Below the pieces are notes generated by a model that saw only the letters and a program-made list of their open reading frames with translations, did no database searches and was not told where the DNA came from. 64,000 bases of DNA from Sympetrum striolatum (taxonomy: Eukaryota > Arthropoda > Insecta > Odonata > Libellulidae): the NCBI GenBank assembly GCA_947579665.1, contig OX388349.1, positions 88,384,197 to 88,448,196 of the forward strand. The letters are read 5' to 3'. Shown here piece by piece: positions 36,331 to 47,055 of this stretch (the stretch's first letter is position 1; each line of letters opens with the position of its first letter). Both the position numbers and the translations under genes were made by a program.

Positions 36331-39300
36331 ATTTTATCGAGATTTGACCGAAAAAAGCAAGAAAAACGAATAATTTTAGCGAAATTTCAAATTTTTTCCT
36401 CTTTTTTTCCCTTAATTTTCCTTATTTTATCGAGATTTTTCCGGAAAAAGCAAGTGAAACGAATGATTTTAGCGAAATTTCAATTTTTTTCCTCTTTTTT
36501 TCCCTTAATTTTCTTTATTTTATCGAGATTTGACCAAAAAAAAGCAAGAAAAACGAATAATTTTATCGAAATTTCAATTTTTATCCTCTTTTTTTCCCTT
36601 AATTTTCCTTATTTTATCGAGATTTGACCGAAAAAAGCAAGAAAAACGAATAATTTTAGCGAAATTTCAATTTTTTTCCACTTTCTCTCCCTTAATTTTC
36701 CTTAATTAATCGAGATTTGACCGAAAAAAGAAAGAAAAACGAATAATTTTAGCGAAATATCAATTTTTATCCTCTCTTTTCCCTTAATTTTCCTTATATT
36801 ATCGAGATTTGACCGAAAAAAGCAAGAAAAACGAATAACTTTAGCGAAATTTCAATTTTTTTCCTTTTTTTTTCTCTTAATTTTCCTTATTTTATCGAGA
36901 TTTGGCCAAAAAAGGAAGTAAAACGAATAATTTTAGCGAAATTTCATTTTTTTCCTCTTTTTTTCCCTTAATTTTCCTTATTTTATCGAGATTTGACCGA
37001 AAAAAGCAAGAAAAACGAATAATTTTATCGAAATTTCAATTTTTATCCTCTTTTTTTTCCCTTAATTTTCCTTATTTTATCGAGATTTGACCTAATAAAG
37101 CAAGAAAAACGAATAATTTTAGCGAAATTTCATTTTTTTTCCACTTTTTTTCCCTTAATTTTCCTTATATTATCGAGATTAGACCGAAAATAGCAAGAAA
37201 AACGAAAAATTTTAGCGAAATATCAATTTTTATCCTCTTTTTTCCCTTAATTTTCCTTATTTTATCGAGATTTGACCGAAAAAAGCAAGAAAAACGAATA
37301 ATTTTAGCGAAATTTAAATTTTTTTTCTCTTTTTTTCCCTTAATTTTCCTTATTTTATCGAGATTTGACCGAAAAAAGGAAGAAAAAACGAATAATTTTA
37401 GCGAAATTTCAATTTTTTTCCTCTTTTTTTCCCTTAATTTTCCTTAATTTATCGAGATTTGACCGCAAAAAGCAAGAAAACGAATAATTTTAGCGAAATT
37501 TCAATGTTTTCCTCTTTTTTTTCCCTTAATTTTCCTTATTTTATCGATATTTGACCGAAAAAAGCAAGAAAAACGAATAATTTTAGCGAAATATCAATTT
37601 TTATCATAATTTTTCCCTTAATTTTCCTTATTTTATCGAGATTTGGCCGGAAAAAGCAAGTAAAACGAATGATTTTAGCGAAATTTCAATTTTTTTCCTC
37701 TTTTTTTCCCTTAATTTTCCTTATTTTATCGAGATTTGACCGGAAAAAGCAAGAAAAACGAATAATTTTAGCGAAATTTAAATTTTTATCCTCTTTTTTT
37801 CCCTTAATTAATCGAGATTTAACCGAAAAAAGCAAGAAAACAAATAATTATAGCGAAATTTCAATTTTTTTCTTCTTTTTTTCCCTTAATTTTCCTTATT
37901 TTATCGAGATTTGACCGAAAAAAGGCAAGAAAAACGAATAACTTTAGCGAAATATCAATTTTTATCATCTTTTTTCCCTTGCTTTTCCTTATTTTATCGA
38001 GATTTGACCGAAAAAAGCAAGAAAAACGAATAATTTTATCGAAATTTCAATTTTTATCATCTTTTTTCCCTTGATTTTCCTTATTTTATCGAGATTTGAC
38101 CGAAAAAAGCAAGAAAAACGAATAACTTTATCGAAATTTCAATTTCTATCCTCTTCTTTTCCCTTAATTTTGCTTATTTTATCGAGATTTGACCGAAAAA
38201 AGAAGGAAAAACGAATAATTTTAGTGAAATTTCAATTTTTATCCTCTTTTTTTCCCTTAATTTTCCTTATTTTATCGAGATTTGACCGATAAAAGCAAGA
38301 AAACGAATAATTTTAGCGAAATTTAAATTTTTTTCCTCTTTTTTTTCCCTTAATTTTCCTTGTTTTTATCGAGATTTGACCGAAAATAGCAAGAAAAACG
38401 AATAATTGTAGCGAAATTTCAATTTTTTTCCTCTTTTTTTCCTTCATTCTCCTCATTTAACGAGATTTGACCAAAAAAAGCAAGAAAAACGAATAATTTT
38501 ATCGAAATAACAATTTTTATCCTCTTTTTTTTCCATTAATTTTCCTTATTTTATCGAGATTTGACCGAAAAAAGGAAGAAAAACGAATAATTTTAGCGAA
38601 ATTTCAATTTTTTACCTCTTTATTACCCTTAATTTTCCTTACTTTATCGAGATTTGACCGCAAAAAGCAAGAAAAACGAATAATTTTAGCGAAATTTCAA
38701 TTGTTTTCCTCTTTTTTTCCCTTAATTTTCCTTAGTTAATCGAGATTTGACCGAAAAAAGCAAGAAAAAACGAATAATTATAGATAATATAATAAATTTC
38801 AATTTTTTTCTTCTTTTTTTCCCTTAATGTTCCTTATTTTATCGAGATTCGACCGAAAAAAGCAAGAAAAACGAATAATTTTAGCGAAATTTCAATTTTT
38901 TTCATCTTTTTTTCCCTTCATTTTCCTTATTTTATCGAGATTTGACCGAAAAAACCAAGAATAACGAATAATTTTAGCGAAATTTCAATTTTTTTCCTCT
39001 TTTTTTCCCTTAATTTTCCTTATTTTATCGAGATTTGACCGAAAAAAGCAAGAAAAACGAATAATTTTAGCGAAATTTGTATTTTTTCATCTTTTTTTTC
39101 CCTTAATTTTGCTTATTTTATCGAGATTTGACCGAAAAAAGCAAGAAAAAACGAATAATTTTGCGAAATTTCAATTTTTTTTCCTCCTTTTTTCCCTTAA
39201 TTTTGCTTATTTTATCGAGATTTTACCGAAAAAAACCAAGAAAAACGAATAATTTTAGCGAAATTTCAATTTTTTCCTCTTTTTTTTCCCTTAATTTTCC

Positions 39301-40025
39301 TTATTTTATCGATATTTGACCGAAAAAAAGCAAGAAAAACGAATAATTTTAGCAAAATATCAATTTCTATCATATTTTTTCCCTTAATTTTCCTTATTTT
39401 ATCGAGATTTGACCGAAAAAAGCAAGAAAAACGAATAACTTTAGCGAAATTTCAATTTTTTTCCTCTTTTTTTCCCTTAATTTTACTTATTATATCGAGA
39501 TTTGGCCGGAAAAAGCAAGTAAAACGAATCATTTTAGCGAAATTTCAATTTTTTTCCTGTTTTTTTTCCCTTAATTTTCTTTATTTTATCGAGATTTGAC
39601 CGAAAAAAGCAAGAAAAACGAATAATTTTAGCGAAATTTAAATTTTTATCCTCTTTTTTTCCCTTAATTAATCGAGATTTGACCGAAAAAATTAAGAAAA
39701 CAAATAATTATAGCGAAATTTCAATTTTTTTCTTCTTTTTTTCCCTTAATTTTCCTTATTTTATCGAGATTTGACCGAAAAAAGCAAGAAAAACGAATAA
39801 TTTTAGCGAAATATCAATTTTTATCATATTTTTTCCCTTAATTTTCCTTATTTTATCGAGATTTGACCGAAAAAAGCAAGAAAAACGAATAACTTTAGCG
39901 AAATTTCAATTTTTTTGCTCTTTTTTTCCCTTAATTTTCCTTATTTTATCGAGATTTGACCGAAAAATGCAAGAAAAACGAATAATTTTAGCGAAATTTA
40001 TATTTTTTTCCTCTTTTTTTCCCTT
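35990..40025 (+). repeat. 4.0-kb satellite block, copy 2 of 28150-32168
   Basis: The same variants occur in the same order as copy 1: TCGATATTTG at 36152, GGCCGGAAAAAGC near 37645, CCTTGCTTTTCC near 37980, AGATAATATAATAAATTTC at 38782 and CCAAGAATAACG at 38955. The shift grows from about 7843 to 7860 bp because copy 2 has many single-base gains in A or T runs, for example T8 for T7 near 37052 and AAGAAAAAACG near 37382. Divergence from copy 1 begins at about 40025, where copy 1 has TTCTCCTCATTTAACGAG and copy 2 has an ordinary monomer. Confidence 0.83.
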
Positions 40026-40890
40026 AATTTTCCTTATTTTATCGAGATTTGGCCGGAAAAAGCAAGTAAAACGAATGATTTTAGCGAAATTTCAATTTTT
40101 TTCCTCTTTTTTCCCTTAATTTTCCTTATTTTATCGAGATTTGACCGAAAAAAGCAAGAAAAAACGAATAATTTTATCGAAATTTCAATTTTTATCATCT
40201 TTTTTCCCTTGATTTTCCTTATTTTATCGAGATTTGACCGAAAAAAGCAAGAAAAACGAATAATTTTAGCGAAATATCAATTTCTATCCTCTTCTTTTCC
40301 CTTAATTTTGCTTATTTTATCGAGATTTGACCGAAAAAAGAAGGAAAAACGAATAATTTTAGCGAAATTTCAATTTTTATCCTCTTTTTTTCCCTTAATT
40401 TTCCTTATTTTATCGAGATTTGACCGATAAAAGCAAGAAAAACGAATAATTTTAGCGAAATTTAAATTTTTTTCCTCTCTTTTTCCCTTAATTTTCCTTG
40501 TTTTTATCGAGATTTGACCGAAAATAGCAAGAAAAACGAATAATTGTAGCGAAATTTCAATTTTTTTCCTCTTTTTTTCCTTCATTCTCCTCATTTAACG
40601 AGATTTAACCGAAAAAAGCAAGAAAAACGAATAATTTTATCAAAATAACAATTTTTATCCTCTTTTTTTTCCATTAATTTTCCTTATTTTATCGAGATTT
40701 GACCGAAAAAAGGAAGAAAAACGAATAATTTTAGCGAAATTTCAATTTTTTACCTCTTTTTTACCCTTAATTTTCCTTACTTTATCGAGATTTGACCGCA
40801 AAAAGCAAGAAAAACGAATAATTTTAGCGAAATTTCAATTGTTTTCCTCTTTTTTTCCCTTAATTTTCCTTAGTTAATCGAGATTTGACC
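40026..40890 (+). repeat. Short satellite link between duplicated blocks
   Basis: Contains a GGCCGGAAAAAGC monomer (near 40052), GACCGAAAAAAGAAGG (near 40328), TTTTTATCGAG with GACCGAAAATAGC (near 40502), an ATTCTCCTCATTTAACGAG junction (near 40583) and GACCGCAAAAAGC (near 40793). The order from about 40270 resembles 30290-30900 and 38130-38750. No non-satellite sequence. Confidence 0.65.
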
Positions 40891-43730
40891 GAAAAAAGCA
40901 AGAAAAACGAATAATTATAGATAATATAATAAATTTCAATTTTTTTCTTCTTTTTTTCCCTTAATGTTCCTTATTTTATCGAGATTCGACCGAAAAAAGC
41001 AAGAAAAACGAATAATTTTAGCAAAATTTCAATTTTTTTCCTCTTTTTTTCCCTTAATTTTCCTTATTTTATCGAGATTTGACCGAAAAAAAGCAAGAAA
41101 AACGAATAATTTTAGCGAAATTTGTATTTTTTTCATCTTTTTTTCCCTTAATTTTGCTTATTTTATCGAGATTTGACCGAAAAAAGCAAGAAAAACGAAT
41201 AATTTTAGCGAAATTTCAATTTTTTTCCTCTTTTTTTCCCTTAATTTTGCTTATTTTATCGAGATTTTACCGAAAAAACCAAGAAAAAACGAATAATTTT
41301 AGCGAAATTTCAATTTTTTCCTCTTTTTTTCCCTTAATTTTCCTTATTTTATCGATATTTGACCGAAAAAAGCAAGAAAAACGAATAATTTTAGCGAAAT
41401 ATCAATTTCTATCATATTTTTTCCACTAATTTTCCTTATTTTATCGAGATTTGACCGAAAAAAGCAAGAAAAACGAATAACTTTAGCGAAATTTCAATTT
41501 TTTTCCTCTTTTTTTCCCTTAATTTTCCTTATTTTATCGAGATTTGGCCGGAAAAAGCAAGTAAAACGAATGATTTTAGCGAAATTTCAATTTTTTTTCC
41601 TCTTTTTTTCCCTTAATTTTCTTTATTTTATCGAGATTTGACCGAAAAAAGCAAGAAAAACGAATAATTTTAGCGAAATTTAAATTTTCATCCTATTTTT
41701 TTCCCTTAATTAATCGAGATTTAACCGAAAAAAGCAAGAAAACAAATAATTATAGCGAAATTTCAATTTTTTTCTTCTTTTTTTCCCTTAATTTTCCTTA
41801 TTTTATCGAGATTTGACCGAAAAAAGCAAGAAAAACGAATAATTTTTGCGAAATTTCAATTTTTTTCCTCTTTTTTTCCCTTAATTTTGCTTATTTTATC
41901 GAGATTTTACCGAAAAAACCAAGAAAAACGAATAATTTTAGCGAAATTTCAATTTTTTCCTCTTTTTTTCCCTTAATTTTCCTTATTTTATCGATATTTG
42001 ACCGAAAAAAGCAAGAAAAACGAATAATTTTAGCGAAATATCAATTTTTATCATATTTTTTCCCTTAATTTTCCTTATTTTATCGAGATTTGACCGAAAA
42101 AAGCAAGAAAAACGAATAATTTTAGCGAAATATCAATTTTTATCCTCTTTTTTTCCCTTAATTTTTTTAGTTTATCGAGATTTGACCGAAAAAAGCAAGA
42201 AAAACGAATAATTTTAGCGAAATTTCAATTTTTATCATCTTTTCTCCCTTAATTTTCCTTATTTTATCGATATTTGACGGAAAAAAGCAAGAAAAACGAA
42301 TAATTTTAGCGAAATATCAATTTTTATCCTCTTTTTTTCCCTTAATTTTCCTTATTTTATCGAGATTTGACCGAAAAAGGCAAGAAAAACGAATAACTTT
42401 ATCGAAATTTCAATTTCTATCCTCTTCTTTTCCCTTAATTTTGCTTATTTTATCGAGATTTGACCGAAAAAAGAAGGAAAAACGAATAATTTTAGCGAAA
42501 TTTCAATTTTTATCCTCTTTTTTTCCCTTAATTTTCCTTATTTTATCGAGATTTGACCGACAAAAGCAAGAAAAACGAATAATTTTAGCGAAATTTAAAT
42601 TTTTTTCCTCTTTTTTTCCCTTAATTTACCTTGTTTTTATCGAGATTTGACCGAAAATAGCAAGAAAAACGAATAATTGTAGCGAAATTTCAATTTTTTT
42701 CCTCTTTTTTTCCTTCATTCTCCTCATTTAACGAGATTTGACCGAAAAAAGCAAGAAAAACGAATAATTTTATCGAAATAACAATTTTTATCCTCTTTTT
42801 TTCCATTAATTTTCCTTATTTTATCGAGATTTGACCGAAAAAAGGAAGAAAAACGAATAATTTTAGCGAAATTTCAATTTTTTACCTCTTTTTTACCCTT
42901 AATTTTCCTTACTTTATCGAGATTTGACCGCAAAAAGCAAGAAAAACGAATAATTTTAGCGAAATTTCAATTGTTTTCCTCTTTTTTTCCCTTAATGTTC
43001 CTTATTTTATCGAGATTCGACCGAAAAAAGCAAGAAAAACGAATAATTTTAGCGAAATTTCAATTTTTTTCATCTTTTTTTCCCTTCATTTTCCTTATTT
43101 TATCGAGATTTGACCGAAAAAAGCAAGAAAAACGAATAATTTTAGCGAAATTTCAATTTTTTTCCTCTTTTTTTCCCTTAATTTTCCTTATTTTATCGAG
43201 ATTTGACCGAAAAAAGCAAGAAAAACGAATAATTTTAGCGAAATTTGTATTTTTTTCATCTTTTTTTCCCTTAATTTTGCTTATTTTATCGAGATGTGAC
43301 CGAAAAAAGCAAGAAAAACGAATAATTTTAGCGAAATTTCAATTTTTTTCCTCTTTTTTTCCCTTAATTTTGCTTATTTTATCGAGATTTTACCGAAAAA
43401 ACCAAGAAAAACAAATAATTTTAGCGAAATTTCAATTTTTTCCTCTTTTTTTCCTTAATTTTCCTTATTTTATCGATATTTGACCGAAAAAAGCAAGAAA
43501 AACGAATAATTTTAGCGAAATATCAATTTCGATCATATTTTTTTCCCTTAATTATCCTTATTTTATCGAGATTTGACCGAAAAAAGCAAGAAAAACGAAT
43601 AACTTTAGCGAAATTTCAATTTTTTTCCTCTTTTTTTTCCCTTAATTTTCCTTATTTTATCGAGATTTGACCGAAAAAAGCAAGAAAAACGAATAATTTT
43701 AGCGAAATATCAATTTTTATCCTCTATTTT
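40890..43730 (+). repeat. ~2.8-kb satellite block, paralogous to 47945-50600
   Basis: TTAATGTTCC with GATTCGACCG (near 40963), GAAATTTGTATTTTTTTC (near 41120), GGCCGGAAAAAGC (near 41547), TAAATTTTCATCC (41681), TTTTTTTAGTTTATCG (near 42160), GACCGACAAAAG (near 42556) and GAGATGTGACCG (near 43292) all recur at 48020, 48170, 48600, 48734, 49215, 49608 and 50160. The shift is about 7052-7057 bp until 49620, where the distal copy lacks about 185 bp. Confidence 0.8.
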
Positions 43731-44540
43731 TCCCTTAATTTTCCTTATTTTATCGAGATTTGACCGAAAAAAGCAAGAAAAACGAATAACTTTAGCGAAA
43801 TTCCAATTTTTTTCCTCTTTTTTTCCCTTAATTTTCCTTATTTTATCGAGATTTGACCGAAAAAAGCAAGAAAAACGAATAATTTTATCGAAATTTCAAT
43901 TTTTATCCTCTTTTTTTCCCTTAATTTTCCTTATTTTATCGAGATTTGACCGAAAAAAGCAAGAAAAACGAATAATTTTAGCGAAATATCATTTTTTTTT
44001 CCACTTTTTTTCCCTTAATTTTCCTTATATTATCGAGATTAGACCGAAAATAGCAAGAAAAACGAAAAATTTTAGCGAAATATCAATTTTTATCCTCTTT
44101 TTTCCCTTAATTTTCCTTATTTTATCGAGATTTGACCGAAAAAAGCAAGAAAAACGAATAATTTTAGCGAAATTTCAACTTTTTTCCTCTTTTTTTCATT
44201 CATTCTCCTTATTTTATCGAGATTTGACCGAAAAAAGGAAGAAAAACGAATAATTTTAGCGAAATTTCAACTTTTTTCCTCTTTTTTTCATTCATTCTCC
44301 TTATTTTATCGAGATTTGACCGAAAAAAGCAAGAAAAACGAATAATTATAGATAATATAATAAATTTCAATTTTTTTCTTCTTTTTTTCCCTTAATGTTC
44401 CTTATTTTATCGAGATTCGACCGAAAAAAGCAAGAAAAACGAATAATTTTAGCGAAATTTCAATTTTTTTCCTCTTTTTTTCCCTTAATTTTCCTTATTT
44501 TATCGAGATTTGACCGAAAAAAGCAAGAAAAACGAATAAT
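42240..44540 (+). repeat. ~2.5-kb higher-order unit, copy 1
   Basis: From TCGATATTTGACGG (near 42270) through GACCGACAAAAG, TTTACCTTG, GAGATGTGACCG, TTTCGATCATA (near 43528), AATTCCAATTTT (near 43799), ATATTATCGAGATTAGACC (near 44030), CAACTTTTTTCC with TTCATTCATTCTCC (near 44190 and 44290) and AGATAATATAATAAATTTC (44350). The same series starts again near 44785 at a shift of about 2511 bp. The match ends near 44540, where this copy has an AATATCAATTTTTATCC monomer and the next has GAAATTTGTATTTT. Confidence 0.82.
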
Positions 44541-44754
44541 TTTAGCGAAATATCAATTTTTATCCTCTTTTTTTCCCTTAATTTTTTTAGTTTATCGAGA
44601 TTTGACCGAAAAAAGCAAGAAAAACGAATAATTTTAGCGAAATTTCAATTTTTATCATCTTTTCTCCCTTAATTTTCCTTATTTTATCGAGATTTGACCG
44701 AAAAAACCAAGAAAAACGAATAATTTTAGCGAAATTTCAATATTATCCTCTTTT

Positions 44755-47055
44755 TTTCCCTTAATTTTCCTTATTTTATCGATATTTGACGGAAAAAAGC
44801 AAGAAAAACGAATAATTTTAGCGAAATATCAATTTTTATCCTCTTTTTTTCCCTTAATTTTCCTTATTTTATCGAGATTTGACCGAAAAAGGCAAGAAAA
44901 ACGAATAACTTTATCGAAATTTCAATTTCTATCCTCTTCTTTTCCCTTAATTTTGCTTATTTTATCGAGATTTGACCGAAAAAAGAAGGAAAAACGAATA
45001 ATTTTAGCGAAATTTCAATTTTTATCCTCTTTTTTCCCTTAATTTTCCTTATTTTATCGAGATTTGACCGACAAAAGCAAGAAAAACGAATAATTTTAGC
45101 GAAATTTAAATTTTTTTCCTCTTTTTTTCCCTTAATTTACCTTGTTTTTATCGAGATTTGACCGAAAATAGCAAGAAAAACGAATAATTGTAGCGAAATT
45201 TCAATTTTTTTCCTCTTTTTTTCCTTCATTCTCCTCATTTAACGAGATTTGACCGAAAAAAGCAAGAAAAACGAATAATTTTATCGAAATAACAATTTTT
45301 ATCCTCTTTTTTTCCATTAATTTTCCTTATTTTATCGAGATTTGACCGAAAAAAGGAAGAAAAACGAATAATTTTAGCGAAATTTCAATTTTTTACCTCT
45401 TTTTTACCCTTAATTTTCCTTACTTTATCGAGATTTGACCGCAAAAAGCAAGAAAAACGAATAATTTTAGCGAAATTTCAATTGTTTTCCTCTTTTTTTC
45501 CCTTAATGTTCCTTATTTTATCGAGATTCGACCGAAAAAAGCAAGAAAAACGAATAATTTTAGCGAAATTTCAATTTTTTTCATCTTTTTTTCCCTTCAT
45601 TTTCCTTATTTTATCGAGATTTGACCGAAAAAAGCAAGAAAAACGAATAATTTTAGCGAAATTTCAATTTTTTTCCTCTTTTTTTCCCTTAATTTTCCTT
45701 ATTTTATCGAGATTTGACCGAAAAAAGCAAGAAAAACGAATAATTTTAGCGAAATTTGTATTTTTTTCATCTTTTTTTCCCTTAATTTTGCTTATTTTAT
45801 CGAGATGTGACCGAAAAAAGCAAGAAAAACGAATAATTTTAGCGAAATTTCAATTTTTTTCCTCTTTTTTTCCCTTAATTTTGCTTATTTTATCGAGATT
45901 TTACCGAAAAAACCAAGAAAAACAAATAATTTTAGCGAAATTTCAATTTTTTCCTCTTTTTTTCCTTAATTTTCCTTATTTTATCGATATTTGACCGAAA
46001 AAAGCAAGAAAAACGAATAATTTTAGCGAAATATCAATTTCGATCATATTTTTTCCCTTAATTATCCTTATTTTATCGAGATTTGACCGAAAAAAGCAAG
46101 AAAAACGAATAACTTTAGCGAAATTTCAATTTTTTTCCTCTTTTTTTCCCTTAATTTTCCTTATTTTATCGAGATTTGACCGAAAAAAGCAAGAAAAACG
46201 AATAATTTTAGCGAAATATCAATTTTTATCCTCTATTTTTCCCTTAATTTTCCTTATTTTATCGAGATTTGACCGAAAAAAGCAAGAAAAACGAATAACT
46301 TTAGCGAAATTCCAATTTTTTTCCTCTTTTTTTCCCTTAATTTTCCTTATTTTATCGAGATTTGACCGAAAAAAGCAAGAAAAACGAATAATTTTATCGA
46401 AATTTCAATTTTTATCCTCTTTTTTTCCCTTAATTTTCCTTATTTTATCGAGATTTGACCGAAAAAAGCAAGAATAACGAATAATTTTAGCGAAATATCA
46501 TTTTTTTTCCACTTTTTTTCCCTTAATTTTCCTTATATTATCGAGATTAGACCGAAAATAGCAAGAAAAACGAAAAATTTTAGCGAAATATCAATTTTTA
46601 TCCTCTTTTTTCCCTTAATTTTCCTTATTTTATCGAGATTTGACCGAAAAAAAGCAAGAAAAACGAATAATTTTAGCGAAATTTCAACTTTTTTCCTCTT
46701 TTTTTCATTCATTCTCCTTATTTTATCGAGATTTGACCGAAAAAAGGAAGAAAAACGAATAATTTTAGCGAAATTTCAACTTTTTTCCTCTTTTTTTCAT
46801 TCATTCTCCTTATTTTATCGAGATTTGACCGAAAAAAGCAAGAAAAACGAATAATTATAGATAATATAATAAATTTCAATTTTTTTCTTCTTTTTTTCCC
46901 TTAATGTTCCTTATTTTATCGAGATTCGACCGAAAAAAGCAAGAAAAACGAATAATTTTAGCGAAATTTCAATTTTTTTCCTCTTTTTTTCCCTTAATTT
47001 TCCTTATTTTATCGAGATTTGACCGAAAAAAGCAAGAAAAACGAATAATTTTAGC
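44755..47055 (+). repeat. ~2.5-kb higher-order unit, copy 2
   Basis: Same marker series as 42240-44540: TCGATATTTGACGG near 44782, GACCGACAAAAG near 45067, GAGATGTGACCG near 45803, TTTCGATCATA near 46039, ATATTATCGAGATTAGACC near 46540 and AGATAATATAATAAATTTC at 46859. Differences are few, for example GCAAGAATAACG near 46467 where copy 1 has GCAAGAAAAACG. The 215 bp between the two copies include a CAATATTATCC monomer pair that copy 1 lacks at its own left edge. Confidence 0.82.
45613..45705 (+). repeat. Representative consensus monomer (93 bp)
   Basis: This copy matches what I read as the commonest base at every position. Numbering from its first base: ATCGAG at 1-6, TTTGACCG at 8-15, A6 at 16-21, GCAAG at 22-26, A5 at 27-31, CG at 32-33, TTTTAGCG at 39-46, AAATTT at 47-52, T7 at 56-62, CCTC at 63-66, T7 at 67-73, CCC at 74-76, TTAATTTTCC at 77-86 and TTATTTT at 87-93. 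G+C is 24 of 93. CpGs start at 3, 14, 32 and 45. The TCGA at 2-5 is a TaqI site present in most monomers. TTTA-T-CGA-G-ATTT (91 through 10 of the next copy) resembles TTTA-G-CGA-A-ATTT (40-52), so the monomer has an internal duplicated core. Confidence 0.93.

Noticed and set aside
42971..43483. 170-codon frame found three times (42971, 45482 and 49838) as a conserved gene family
   Set aside because: The three copies are explained by duplication of the 2.5-kb satellite unit. Identity extends equally through the non-open flanks, so conservation is not coding-specific.
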